DNA of 64,000 nucleotides from Planctomycetota bacterium (GCA_016794425.1 JAEUHR010000047.1:1-64000), one strand, 5' to 3'; counted from the stretch's first letter, positions 45,050 to 53,520 are shown. Notes: a model not told the origin generated them from the sequence alone. Translations and numbers: made by a program.

Positions 45050-45188
45050 TGCATGGGACGAGTGGTCCCGGCCGCGTGGTTCGGAGTCCCGCAAGGGACT
45101 TCGAGCCGATTCGAGAGGGCATTCTGACGCGACCGGGACCCACCGTGGCCGGCAATCCAGGGAGAGGATTGCCGGCCACTCTTTTTTT
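45050..45188 (+). ncRNA. Candidate structured RNA or cyaY leader
   Basis: A 13-bp perfect stem (45078-45090 with 45095-45107, one G-U at each of two positions) is capped by a GCAA tetraloop. It sits inside an outer helix formed by GGTCCCGG (45064-45071) with CCGGGACC (45133-45140), continued by CGCGT (45073-45077) with ACGCG (45127-45131) across one mismatch. An intrinsic terminator follows directly. GGGAC at 45055-45059 can also pair with GTCCC at 45065-45069, which would compete with the outer helix. It may be a stand-alone small RNA of about 140 nt or a switchable leader of cyaY, whose start codon is 68 bp after the terminator. I do not recognise it as 6S, SRP, RNase P or tmRNA. Confidence 0.6.
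45145..45188 (+). terminator. Strong intrinsic terminator
   Basis: GTGGCCGGCAATCC and GGATTGCCGGCCAC form a perfect 14-bp stem with a seven-base loop, followed by TCTTTTTTT. It is the only textbook Rho-independent terminator I see in the window. Confidence 0.93.
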
Positions 45189-45256
45189 CGCAAGCCCTTG
45201 TCGCGCGCCCTCTGACCCCTTGCCGAAGGCGGTCCGCGGCGCATCATCGGCGCCGC

Positions 45257-45577
45257 ATGGCCAGCCCCGACTACCAGCAGCGCGCGGATGCCTGCCTCCA
45301 GGACCTGGTCACCAGGCTCGATGGCTTCGACCCGGACGAACTCGAGGCCGACCTGGCCGGCGGTGTGCTCAAGATCGCGTTTGCTGACGGCCGGAATTGC
45401 ATCGTGAACCGTCAGGCTGCCGCGGAGCAGATCTGGATGGCCGAAGGCGCGACGGCGTGGCACTTCGCATTCGACCCGGCGCAACAGTCCTGGCAGGACA
45501 CGAAGGGGCGCGGCGAACTGCGGCAGGTGCTCGGTGGCGTACTGACGCGCCGACTCGGCCGCGACGTTCGCCTCTGA
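45257..45577 (+). CDS. cyaY: CyaY/frataxin-like iron-binding protein
   Basis: 106 residues, the size of CyaY. An acidic first helix (YQQRADACLQDLVTRLDGFDPDELEADLAGG) is followed by the beta-sheet LKIAFADGRNCIVNRQAAAEQIWMAEG, the W-containing AWHFAFDP strand and WQDTKGRGELRQVLGGVLTRRLG. These are the frataxin features: an acidic ridge in helix 1 and strand 1, and conserved QxxxxQIW and Trp residues. Frataxin regulates Fe-S cluster assembly at the IscS complex. It stands alone, downstream of the folded RNA; no isc genes are nearby. Start ATG without a clear ribosome-binding site. Confidence 0.85.
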   Translation: MASPDYQQRADACLQDLVTRLDGFDPDELEADLAGGVLKIAFADGRNCIVNRQAAAEQIWMAEGATAWHFAFDPAQQSWQDTKGRGELRQVLGGVLTRRLGRDVRL

Positions 45578-45593
45578 ACGCCGGGTGCCGACG

Positions 45594-46925
45594 TCAGGCG
45601 CTGCGCACGCGATCCGCCGGCTCGCGCAGCGGGAACGACAGCCGGAACGTGGTGCCGCGTCCCGGTTCACTCTGCACCTGGATCTCGCCGCTGCTGCCGC
45701 GCACGTAGCGCGCCACGGCGGTCAGGCCGAGGCCGGTGCCCTGTCCCGGCGGCTTCGTCGTGAAATACGGGTCGAAGATCCGCGCCTGCACTTCGGGCGG
45801 CATGCCGCAGCCGGAGTCGACGACCTCGAGCCAGGCCACGCCGCGCACCGTTCCGCACCGCAACGTGATCGAACCATCCCCGGCGATCGCATGCCGGGCG
45901 TTGATCACCAGGTTCCACAGCGCATGGACGAGGCCGCGCGGGTTCAGCAGCACCGGCAGTCGGTCGCCCTCGATCTCGACCCGCAGCTGGATCGCGGCCG
46001 GCAACACGCGCTGAGCCTGGGCGCCGAAGTGCCGCAACTGTTCGCCGAGATCGCACGACTCGGTGGCCCCCTCGTCGGGGTGCGCCATGGTCATCAGTTC
46101 GTCGAGCAGCGGCCGCGAGTGTTCGAGCGTCTCCTCGATCAACGCCAGCCGACGCGCCCGTTCGGCATCGTCCGCCATCTCGCCCAGCGTGACGTGCCCC
46201 AGCAGCACCTGGAACGTGTTGCGCAGCTGGTGGCAGACCATGCCGGCGAGGTCGCCGATGGTCTCGACGCGCAGCGCGTGGCGCAGCAGTTTCTCGCGGT
46301 GGCGCAGCGCCCGGCTCGACTCGAGGTTCTTGCGGCGCTGTGCCTCGGCGGCCAGCAACGCCATGTAGAGCAGCCGGTTGACGATCGCGCCGGCCAGTGC
46401 CGACGCGAGCACCACGGCAGTCAGGCTGGTGACATGGACCCAGAGCTCCGGCAGCGCGGCCGCGGGCACCTGTTCGCCAGGATGCACCACCGCGCCGATC
46501 AGCATCGCGGTGACCGCGACCAGCGTCAGCACCAGGCCAGGGATCACGCCGAGGCACACGGAAGCCAGCAGCGCCAGCACCGGATGCAGGTACCAGGCGG
46601 CGTTGAACGCCCCGCGCGGCAGGTTCGCCAGCACCGACAGCGTGAACAGCGCGATGAACAGCCAGATCGCGGCCGGCTGCAGACGGTTGCCGCGCCAGTG
46701 GCGCCACGCGATCAGGAACCCCGGCGCGGCCGCCAGCGACGGCAACGCGCCGGACCACGGCAGGTCCCCGGTCCAGAGGCCCTCCGCAAGGACCGCGCAG
46801 CTCGCGCCGTAGGTGGCGCTCGCGATCGCGAGGCCGAGCGACAACCAGCCGATCAGTGTCGAAAGGCTCGACACGATCGGCAACCGCGTGCTGGTCAGGA
46901 AGTCGAACAGCGACTCCTGCGACAT
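45594..46925 (-). CDS. Membrane-bound sensor histidine kinase
   Basis: 443 residues. About six hydrophobic helices in the first 205 residues form a membrane sensor without a large extracellular domain. A coiled segment follows, then the H-box DLAGMVCHQLRNTFQVLLGHV (phosphoacceptor His in HQLRN). The HATPase_c domain has the N-box ALWNLVINARHAI, G1 VVDSGCGMPP, F-box IFDPYFTTKP and G2 GTGLGLTAV. The H-box resembles NtrB-type kinases. No receiver-containing regulator with a typical sigma-54 domain is next to it, but a degenerate NtrC-like gene lies two genes upstream on the same strand and could be its partner. Confidence 0.92.
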   Translation of the reverse strand: MSQESLFDFLTSTRLPIVSSLSTLIGWLSLGLAIASATYGASCAVLAEGLWTGDLPWSGALPSLAAAPGFLIAWRHWRGNRLQPAAIWLFIALFTLSVLANLPRGAFNAAWYLHPVLALLASVCLGVIPGLVLTLVAVTAMLIGAVVHPGEQVPAAALPELWVHVTSLTAVVLASALAGAIVNRLLYMALLAAEAQRRKNLESSRALRHREKLLRHALRVETIGDLAGMVCHQLRNTFQVLLGHVTLGEMADDAERARRLALIEETLEHSRPLLDELMTMAHPDEGATESCDLGEQLRHFGAQAQRVLPAAIQLRVEIEGDRLPVLLNPRGLVHALWNLVINARHAIAGDGSITLRCGTVRGVAWLEVVDSGCGMPPEVQARIFDPYFTTKPPGQGTGLGLTAVARYVRGSSGEIQVQSEPGRGTTFRLSFPLREPADRVRSA

Positions 46926-46992
46926 CCGGATCGGCGCTCCCAAGCGGGCGCGGATTGTAGACGCGCATCGGGCTGGCGCCGCCGAGCTTTCG

Positions 46993-47634
46993 CTACTCCG
47001 CGCGCAGCTCCGGTTCCGCCGGTTCGACGGTCACGGCGATCCGTTCGCCGGACAACGGATGCGCGAACGACAACCGCCACGAGTGGAGCATCACGCGCGG
47101 CCAGCGCTCCCCAGCGCGCGAACGGAAGCCATACTTGCGGTCGCCGACCAGCGGACTGCCCAGCGCCGCCAGGTGCGCCCGGATCTGGTTGCGGCGACCG
47201 GTTTCGAGGCGGCACGAAACCAGTGTGTTGCGCCCGCGGCGGGCGAGCGTGCGGTAGTGCGTGACCGCGCGCTGGCCGCCGCGCGGCACCACCCGCACCA
47301 CGCCGCCGGCGTCTTCTTGCAGATTCGACTCGATGCGGCCGGCGGGCGGCGACGGGGCCGCAGCGACCAGCGCCAGATACTCGCGCTCGACGGCGTGCGC
47401 ACGGAACCGTTCCTCCATCGCCGCACGGCCGGCATCCGTGCAGGCCAGCACGATGGCACCGGTGGTGTCCTCGTCCAGCCGATGCACCGCCTGCAGCCGG
47501 ACGCCCAACTGCTGCGAGACCAGATCGACCAGCGTGGCACCGCTGCGGCCCGGTGCCGGAACGACCAGGACTCCGGCCGGCTTGTCGACGACGACCAGGT
47601 GTTCGTCGCGGTGCAGGACGACGATCTCGCGCAT
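46993..47634 (-). CDS. RluA-family pseudouridine synthase
   Basis: 213 residues. The catalytic motif AVHRLDEDTTGAIVLA has the conserved HRLDxxTTG with the catalytic Asp. DEHLVVVDKPAGVLVVPA at the N-terminus, RLETGRRNQIRAHLA and LVGDRKYG complete the family pattern. The protein lacks the N-terminal S4 domain of RluC/RluD, like the shorter RluA/TruC group. It isomerises specific uridines in rRNA or tRNA. It sits between the NtrC-like regulator and the histidine kinase, with gaps of 35 and 67 bp. Confidence 0.92.
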   Translation of the reverse strand: MREIVVLHRDEHLVVVDKPAGVLVVPAPGRSGATLVDLVSQQLGVRLQAVHRLDEDTTGAIVLACTDAGRAAMEERFRAHAVEREYLALVAAAPSPPAGRIESNLQEDAGGVVRVVPRGGQRAVTHYRTLARRGRNTLVSCRLETGRRNQIRAHLAALGSPLVGDRKYGFRSRAGERWPRVMLHSWRLSFAHPLSGERIAVTVEPAEPELRAE

Positions 47635-47669
47635 CGGCGCGAGGATACGACGGGCGCCGTCCGGACCGG

Positions 47670-48977
47670 CTACTGCAGCCGCAGCTTGTACTGCTGGATC
47701 TTCCGGTAGAGCGTCGCGCGACCGATGCCGAGCAGTTGCGCGGCGCGGCGCACGTTGCCCTTGGTGGCGCGCAACGCTCGCGACAGGATCGCCTGTTCCT
47801 CGTCCTCGAACGACCGGATCGCATCCTCGTCCAGCTCGAGCTCGGCTTCCTCGGTCCGCGCCGGGGCACCGGTCGGGGCCGCCGGGGCCGCGACGGTCGG
47901 CACGGCGAGCAGGTGGTCGCGATCGACCACGCCGCCGCCGGCCAGCGCGTGCGCGCGGCGCACGGTGGCCTCGAGCTGGGCCACGTTGCCCGGCCACGGC
48001 ATGCTCTCGAGCAGCATCTGCGCGGTCGGGGTGAGGCCCTGGTGGCTCCGGCCCGTCGCGGCGCAAGCACCATCGAGGATCGTCTGCGCGATCATCACCA
48101 CGTCGTCCGCGCGCTCCCGCAAGGACGGCACCACGATCGGCAGTGCGTGCAGGCGATAGAACAGGTCCTCGCGGAACGCGCCCTTGGCGACCAGTTCCGG
48201 CAGGTGTGCCGACGTGGTCGAGATCAGCCGCGGCGCCTTGCCGAGGTTCGCAGCGGACCGCTCCTTCAGGTGGCGCACCAGCACCGACTGGGTCGCCGTC
48301 GGCAGCTGGTCGATGGCCTCCAGCACGAGCGTCGTGGTGCGCGCCGTCTCGAGCGCGGCGTTCAGCGCATCCGCGGTCAGACCGACGCACTCGAGCACCT
48401 GCAGCTGGTTGCCCGAACGCCGGCTCTTGCAGTGCACGATCCGCGCGACCAGCGACTTGCCCGAGCCGCGCGGCCCTTCGACCAGCACCGTCGCATCGGT
48501 GTCCGCCGCCCGGCTGATCGCCGATTGCAGGCGGCGCCAGGCCGGACTGCGGCCGACCAGGGCCGAACCGTCGCGCACGCCGGCGACGAGCCGCTCGAGC
48601 TCGCGGCAGCGCGCCATCGAGCCGCGCAGCTCGTTGGCGATGCGCAGCAGCGGCTGGATCGCGGCGTCGAACACCGCGGGCGGCAGGCAGCCCAGGCTCG
48701 AGGCCGGCGTCGTGCCGGGCTGGTCGCCGAGTTGCACCATCGGCACCGAGAGGTCGGTCGGCAGACCGGCCGCGTGCGCTTCGTCGAACAGGATCAGGTC
48801 CATCGTCGACTCGACGGCGGCATCGACGAACGCACCCCAGTCCGCGAACTCGACCACCTCGTGGCCCGTGCGCGCAACCGAAGCGGCGACGTTCTGCTTG
48901 ATGCCCCCGTTCGAGATCAGGGCCACCCGGGCCTTCATCTCGACGTTCCCCTGGTTTCCGATCAGTGCGGTGGTCAT
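47670..48977 (-). CDS. Degenerate NtrC-like regulator
   Basis: 435 residues. The N-terminal about 110 residues look like a receiver-type fold (ARVALISNGGIKQNVAAS…, MDLILFDEAHAAG with a possible phosphoacceptor Asp). The central AAA+ domain has Walker A EGPRGSGKSLVARIVH and the sequence TLVLEAIDQLPTATQSVLVRHL where Walker B should be (canonical LDEI altered). The GAFTGA loop that contacts sigma-54 is missing, because the region between Walker A and B is shortened. FREDLFYRLHALPIVVPSLRER and WPGNVAQLEATVRRA are intact, and the C-terminus is a Fis-type HTH (NVRRAAQLLGIGRATLYRKIQ). It can bind DNA and probably ATP, but is unlikely to activate sigma-54 polymerase. Confidence 0.85.
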   Translation of the reverse strand: MTTALIGNQGNVEMKARVALISNGGIKQNVAASVARTGHEVVEFADWGAFVDAAVESTMDLILFDEAHAAGLPTDLSVPMVQLGDQPGTTPASSLGCLPPAVFDAAIQPLLRIANELRGSMARCRELERLVAGVRDGSALVGRSPAWRRLQSAISRAADTDATVLVEGPRGSGKSLVARIVHCKSRRSGNQLQVLECVGLTADALNAALETARTTTLVLEAIDQLPTATQSVLVRHLKERSAANLGKAPRLISTTSAHLPELVAKGAFREDLFYRLHALPIVVPSLRERADDVVMIAQTILDGACAATGRSHQGLTPTAQMLLESMPWPGNVAQLEATVRRAHALAGGGVVDRDHLLAVPTVAAPAAPTGAPARTEEAELELDEDAIRSFEDEEQAILSRALRATKGNVRRAAQLLGIGRATLYRKIQQYKLRLQ

Positions 48978-49164
48978 GCCGTTCCCATTCCTGGAATCGG
49001 CAATCGACCGGCGACCGGTGAAGCCCGGCGCTGCGGGCGATGAGGCCTTCCGCCGGCTTCGCGCGCGAACGACCGGCGCCACCGGCCGAAGGCGAATCAC
49101 GTTGCGTGCAGGAAATCCCGCACAGCCGACGTGCCGCGCGGTGCGGGGCCGCGCGGAACGTCGC

Positions 49165-49584
49165 TCACAGCTCGGACAGGCGCCGCGCGAGATCGTCGAA
49201 GTCGACGCTCTGCAGCTCCTCCTTGGCGATCGGCTCCATGCTGCGGAACTTGCGGTATTCGTCGATGCTGCTCAGTTCGACGTAGTCGCGCGCGCTCATG
49301 TTGGTCCGCTCGCCGGTCTTCGTGCCGATGGTCTTGCTGCCGCCGGTGCGATCGAGCGTCTGCTTCGCGCGATGGCAGATCGACAGGGTGTTCTCGAGGT
49401 TGCTGCGGATCTTCAGCAGCCGCTCTTCGTTCGCTCCCGGCAGATCCATGCTCTTGGAGATCTTCGCGATCGCGACCTCGAGAACCGCGATCAGGCAGTT
49501 CAGTTTGGTCGTCAGCCTGGCGCGGTACTCCGCCGAACCGAGGGCTTCGGGGAGCTGGGGATTCTCGTTCTTGTCGGCGTCCAT
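49165..49584 (-). CDS. Hypothetical protein
   Basis: 139 residues, largely helical: LTTKLNCLIAVLEVAIAKI, LPGANEERLLKIRSNLENTLSICHRAKQTL, then a flexible Gly/Thr stretch and a final helix DDLARRLSEL. No signal peptide or membrane segment, and no family recognised. The helical pattern with a conserved-looking Cys (ISICH-like) could be a small regulator. It is 187 bp upstream of the NtrC-like gene on the same strand, so it may be its first co-transcribed partner. Confidence 0.6.
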   Translation of the reverse strand: MDADKNENPQLPEALGSAEYRARLTTKLNCLIAVLEVAIAKISKSMDLPGANEERLLKIRSNLENTLSICHRAKQTLDRTGGSKTIGTKTGERTNMSARDYVELSSIDEYRKFRSMEPIAKEELQSVDFDDLARRLSEL

Positions 49585-49751
49585 TGGGTCTGTCGAGGAA
49601 CGGAGCACTCGACATGCCAGGTGACGCGTGGCGCGACGACGCCGATGCCATGGCCTCGCGCAGGGCGGCGGCCGCCGCGACACCGTCGCGCGGCGCCGAC
49701 GACCGCCGTCGCGCCGGTGCGACGCCGTCTGCCGGTGCGGACTGCCGCAGC

Positions 49752-50813
49752 TCAGTTGGTCGACAGAGCCTGCCGGTAGACGTGCTGCGCGACCTCGTCG
49801 AGCCGCGTCAGCGAGCCGCGGCCGGCGACCTGGAAGGAAACGCCGTCCTCCCAGAACAGCAGCACGCGCATCGACGCATCCTGGAAGCGCGCGATCGTGT
49901 GTCCGGTCGCTGCACCACCGCGCACCTTCGGCAGCAGGCCGGAGAACACGTCTGGCGTGGCGGGCACCTGTGAGACCAGGAACTGGTCGACGCCGTCGGT
50001 GAACGTCACGACCAGGCGCTGCTGGCCGCTCAGCGGATCCTGCCGCGTCTCGATCTGGCCGATCGCGTAGTCGGCGAGCGCCGCCTGCGGCTCGATCAAC
50101 CCGGCCGGGCTGCCGAGCCAGCTGTCGGCCGCGGCGAACGATGCGTGCTGCACGGTCGGCACCGGACTGGCCATCGCGGGCATCACGACCGAGTCGACGA
50201 ACACCACGACTTCGACCTCGGCGAGCAGACGGAACTGCAAGTCGAACTCCGCCCAGTACAGCGGCACCTTGGTCGCGGCGTCGACGTCGACGATCCAGAT
50301 CGACTTGTCGGTCGACACCGGGAACACGACCGCGCGCACGGCAGACCGGCCGGCGCGCACCACGGTGCCGATCTCGTAGAAGCCGTAGTTCTGCTGCACC
50401 TTGCCGAGGCTGCGCACGCCGAACGAACCGTGGCGGTGGAACAGCTGGCCGTAGCGACCGTAGGTCTGCTCCCACTTGGTGTGCAACGGCGAACCCGGCA
50501 GCTCGCCCTCGACGCCGAGGAACGTGACGAGGCACGGCGGCACCTCGGTGCCGTTGGCATCGACCTTGACCTGCTCGCGCACGGTCGTCACCTGACCCTG
50601 CGGATCGATGAAGCGGCGCAGCTGTTCGACGGTGTAGTCCTGCTGCTCGACCGCCTGCGCCATCGTCACGAACGACACCGGTGTCGACTGCGGCGCCGAC
50701 AGCGTCCCGGCGCCACGCTGCGCGAACGCACCGCTGCCGGCGAGCAGCAACGCCATCACGGCGGCGCTGGAAGCGCGCCGAATGGAGCCGGCGTGGAAGC
50801 GAGCGAAGGGCAT
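49752..50813 (-). CDS. Exported RseB/MucB-like protein
   Basis: 353 residues. Signal peptide ending near GSGAFAQ. The N-terminal domain (SFVTMAQAVEQQDYTVEQLRRF…, LGVEGELPGSPLHTKWEQTYG, FGVRSLGKVQQNYGFYEIG) and the C-terminal domain (RLVVTFTDGVDQFLVSQVPA…, MRVLLFWEDGVSFQVAGRG…, LDEVAQHVYRQAL) resemble the two-domain RseB/MucB periplasmic regulator that binds the anti-sigma factor and misfolded lipoproteins or lipopolysaccharide. It is the third gene of a sigma/anti-sigma operon, 81 bp downstream of the anti-sigma gene. Assignment is by fold order and context. Confidence 0.75.
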   Translation of the reverse strand: MPFARFHAGSIRRASSAAVMALLLAGSGAFAQRGAGTLSAPQSTPVSFVTMAQAVEQQDYTVEQLRRFIDPQGQVTTVREQVKVDANGTEVPPCLVTFLGVEGELPGSPLHTKWEQTYGRYGQLFHRHGSFGVRSLGKVQQNYGFYEIGTVVRAGRSAVRAVVFPVSTDKSIWIVDVDAATKVPLYWAEFDLQFRLLAEVEVVVFVDSVVMPAMASPVPTVQHASFAAADSWLGSPAGLIEPQAALADYAIGQIETRQDPLSGQQRLVVTFTDGVDQFLVSQVPATPDVFSGLLPKVRGGAATGHTIARFQDASMRVLLFWEDGVSFQVAGRGSLTRLDEVAQHVYRQALSTN

Positions 50814-50894
50814 GGGACGAGACAGGGAAGGTCTATTCGAAGTCGACCCGGGCCGGAAGCCGCGGGCGACGACATCCGTCACGGCGATACGGCA

Positions 50895-51548
50895 TCACCG
50901 TGTCGCTCCGTAACGGACCACGGCGAAGTCGACGGCGGGAATGGCGCCGTCGACCGGCAATCGGGCGATGTCCTGGAACGTGATGACGGGCGGTTCGTGC
51001 GGTTCGCGCGCCAGGACAGCCAGCACCACGGTCGCGGCGACCGCGCTGCCGACCAGTCCGATCCAGACCCGAGCGCGCCGCACGGCGGGCACGGGCTCGA
51101 GGGTCGCAGGCGCAGCCTGGTCGGCCAGCTGGCCGAGGATCGACTCGCGGACCCGCGCCCATTCGCGCGGCGGCGTCGGCAGTGTGCCGGCAACGCGCAT
51201 CGCCACCGGCGAGTCCAGCAGCGCATCGGGCCAGGCATCCGCGGCGCGTTCCGCCGGCACCGGCAGGTGCTCGTCCAACAACCGGCCGACGGGACCGCGT
51301 TCGGCGCGCTCGACGACGCGTTCGTAGACGCCGTCCAGCACCTGTTGCGGCGGCACGTCTGCCGCCTCAGGCCGTCGGCGCAGCAGCGGCAGCAGCCGTG
51401 TCCGCGCCTGCACCCGGGCCGCGCAGAACGCGCAGCCGTCGACGTGCGCCTGCACATCCGGCGGCAGCGGCCCATCGCCGGCCAGCGCTTCACGCAGCAT
51501 GGGCCGACACGCGAAGTGCTGGCTGTGCCGGTGCGGGGACGAGCTCAT
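50895..51548 (-). CDS. Anti-sigma factor with zinc-binding ZAS domain
   Basis: 217 residues. The N-terminal ZAS motif C…HVDGCAFC (H-x3-C-x2-C) binds zinc and sequesters the sigma factor. A membrane helix near residue 163 (VWIGLVGSAVAATVVLAVLA) anchors it, leaving about 35 residues outside. The ATG overlaps the sigma stop by four bases (ATGA), fixing sigma and anti-sigma synthesis in one ratio. The next gene encodes an RseB-like protein, suggesting an envelope-stress pathway. Confidence 0.9.
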   Translation of the reverse strand: MSSSPHRHSQHFACRPMLREALAGDGPLPPDVQAHVDGCAFCAARVQARTRLLPLLRRRPEAADVPPQQVLDGVYERVVERAERGPVGRLLDEHLPVPAERAADAWPDALLDSPVAMRVAGTLPTPPREWARVRESILGQLADQAAPATLEPVPAVRRARVWIGLVGSAVAATVVLAVLAREPHEPPVITFQDIARLPVDGAIPAVDFAVVRYGATR

Positions 51549-52177
51549 CCGACGCCTCCGGCCGCATCGAGCGTGTCCCGGTCGAGGTCGAGCTGCGGAA
51601 ACCGACTGCGAACGACGTTCTCCAGTGCGAGGTGGGCACGCGCGAGGCGTGATTTGACGGTTCCGAGCGACAGACCGAGCGTGGCGGCGAGCTCTTCGTA
51701 CGACATGTCTTCCAGGTAGCGCAGCGCGAGCACGACCCGCAGCTTCGGACTCAGCTGTGAGATCGCGGACTGGACGTGGTCGCCGAGTTCGCGCCGAGCC
51801 GCCAGCTCGCGCGGATTCGGGGCGAGATCGACCGGTTCGTTGCCGGGTGTCTCTTCGGCCGCACCACGCGCACCGGCATCCGGCCGCAGGTTGGTACGCC
51901 GACGGTGGTCGATGCTGCAGTTGACGACGATGCGGAACAGCCAGGTGCTGAACAGCGAACCACCGCGGAAACCGGCGAGCTTGCGGAAGACGAGCGCGAA
52001 GCTGTCCTGGACCACGTCGAGTGCGTCGACCGCCGACCCGGTGATCCGGAACGCGATCGCGTAGGCACGCTCACGGTACTTCGCGAACAACCCCTCGAAA
52101 GCCGCTTCGAACGCCTCGCTCTCCGGCTGCCGGCAGGCAGCAACGAGGTCGGCATCGGGGTCGCGGAGCAGTTCCAC
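51545..52177 (-). CDS. ECF sigma factor, RpoE-like
   Basis: 210 residues from an inferred GTG. Region 2: FEGLFAKYRERAYAIAFRITGSAVDALDVVQDSF; region 4: LSPKLRVVLALRYLEDMSYEELAATLGLSLGTVKSRLARA. Both are typical of ECF sigma factors. The first ATG in frame (52315) would add a 46-residue Arg/Ser-rich N-terminus unlike the family. A GGAACC element and CGTCTG lie just upstream, so transcription may start almost at the GTG (leaderless). Operon order sigma, anti-sigma, RseB-like matches extracytoplasmic stress systems. Confidence 0.85.
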   Translation of the reverse strand: MELLRDPDADLVAACRQPESEAFEAAFEGLFAKYRERAYAIAFRITGSAVDALDVVQDSFALVFRKLAGFRGGSLFSTWLFRIVVNCSIDHRRRTNLRPDAGARGAAEETPGNEPVDLAPNPRELAARRELGDHVQSAISQLSPKLRVVLALRYLEDMSYEELAATLGLSLGTVKSRLARAHLALENVVRSRFPQLDLDRDTLDAAGGVG

Positions 52178-52183
52178 GCGCGA

Positions 52184-52212
52184 CAGACGTGCGCAAACCC
52201 CTTCCAGGTTCC
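52184..52212 (-). promoter_or_regulatory. Possible ECF autoregulatory promoter
   Basis: On the minus strand GGAACC (52207-52212) is followed, 17 bases later, by CGTCTG (52184-52189), similar to the GGAAC/CGTC elements of many ECF promoters though the spacing is slightly long. It ends seven bases before the GTG of the sigma gene. Confidence 0.3.
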
Positions 52213-52361
52213 GTGATCCGGAGATTTGCGGGCTTTCACCTGACTCACCCGCTCGGACGGAAGTCCTTCCAGAGTCTGCGGATCGGACCGGAGGGGTGGA
52301 TGGGCGCAGAGCCATGCCTGCCGCCGCATCAGGCCTCGCCTCGCGAGCCTGCACCGCTGGC

Positions 52362-53252
52362 TCAGTTGCCGAGCGTCGCGAGGCCGCCCGGGATGGTGAC
52401 CAGCCACCCGACCGACTGCGCGCACGAGGGACTGCACTCCAGCTCGTTGCAGTCGACGCAGTCTGCAGCGCTGACCTCGAACACGGTGCCGCCTGGCCCC
52501 GAGCCGACCTCGCGCAGGTCGACCACACAGACGCGGTTGGTTCCGGTCGAGGTCGAAGCCGTGGCAGCAGCGATGCTCTGGAACGCGAACTGGTCCGAAC
52601 CTCTCGGTCCGAACGGCACCATGCAGACGGTCTCGTTCTGCATCGACAACAGGGACACACCAGCCTCGACTTGCCTGCCGTCGATCAGCGCGCGGCCGTA
52701 GATGCCGCATGGCAGCAGCGTCTGCAGCAGGCTCGCCGACACCAGTGGCACCGACGCGCAAAGCCAGATGCCATCGGTCGTGGTGTTTCGCTGCGACAAG
52801 ATCGCCGACGAGAACAGGCCTTCCAGCGGCACCTTGAGGCCGGGGGCCCACGGCGGCTCGAACCAGACCGTGAAGTTCTCGAACTTCGTCGGGTCGACCG
52901 CGAAGCGCATCAGCAGGTGCAGCCAGGCTGTCGGACCCGCAGCGCCACCGGCCGGAGCCGTCATCACCACGCGCATCTCGTGATCGATCGGCAAGGGATC
53001 GTCGACGAATCGCGGCGCGCCGCGCTGCACCACCTCGACGAAGTCCGGGCTCAGGTCGCCATCGGTGTCGGCGTTGGTCGAGCTCGTCATCACGGCCCAC
53101 TCGACGACGTCCGGCAGGAAGTCACCGTCGGTGTCCATCAGCACACTGGTCGGCGTCGCATCGACGCTCGGCGCGTCGGTGAAACCGAACATCCATGCCG
53201 TTGCGCCAGTGAGGGCGAACGCACAGACAAGTGCTGTCGGGGTTCTGACCAT
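52362..53252 (-). CDS. Exported protein with TSP3-like calcium-binding repeats
   Basis: 296 residues. Signal peptide MVRTPTALVCAFALTGATAWMF. Two thrombospondin type 3/EF-hand-like motifs follow: DTDGDFLPDVVEW and NADTDGDLSPDFVE, each with the DxDxDG calcium-loop spacing and the PDxxE ending. The rest is a beta-rich domain with VCVVDLREVG and paired Cys near the C-terminus (CVDCNELECSPSC). It probably binds calcium outside the cell. Substrate and partners unknown. It is upstream of the sigma operon on the same strand but 184 bp from it. Confidence 0.75.
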   Translation of the reverse strand: MVRTPTALVCAFALTGATAWMFGFTDAPSVDATPTSVLMDTDGDFLPDVVEWAVMTSSTNADTDGDLSPDFVEVVQRGAPRFVDDPLPIDHEMRVVMTAPAGGAAGPTAWLHLLMRFAVDPTKFENFTVWFEPPWAPGLKVPLEGLFSSAILSQRNTTTDGIWLCASVPLVSASLLQTLLPCGIYGRALIDGRQVEAGVSLLSMQNETVCMVPFGPRGSDQFAFQSIAAATASTSTGTNRVCVVDLREVGSGPGGTVFEVSAADCVDCNELECSPSCAQSVGWLVTIPGGLATLGN

Positions 53253-53478
53253 CGGGACGCCCGCGGAGCGGACAGGACTACTAGGCGCGACCGCAGAGGG
53301 GGTTTCGGTGCAACGCCGCGACCGGAATTGAAGCACGCGGGACCCGGGCGAGCAACCGCCGACCGGTGGGGTCCTGCACCGCACTTCTGCACCCTCCTCC
53401 CGCCCCTTGCGGGGAACCGTCGACCGAGCGGCACGCCCCCGGGCGCTGCCATCGGCTCGTCCTGCCGGCGGCTTGCGG

Positions 53479-53507
53479 TTGTGTTTCCAGCGACGGCTCG
53501 CTAAGAC
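53479..53507 (+). promoter_or_regulatory. Promoter candidate for tRNA-Arg
   Basis: TTGTGT (53479) and TAAGAC (53502) with 17-base spacing end 13 bases before the mature tRNA. The match is partial but the position fits a tRNA promoter. Confidence 0.4.
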
Positions 53508-53520
53508 GCGGGGCCGCTGT

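Noticed and set aside
45050..45188. 6S RNA, SRP RNA or RNase P RNA
   Set aside because: No SRP GGAAGCAG core, no RNase P GAGGAAAGUC element, and the fold is not the single long rod with central bubble of 6S RNA.
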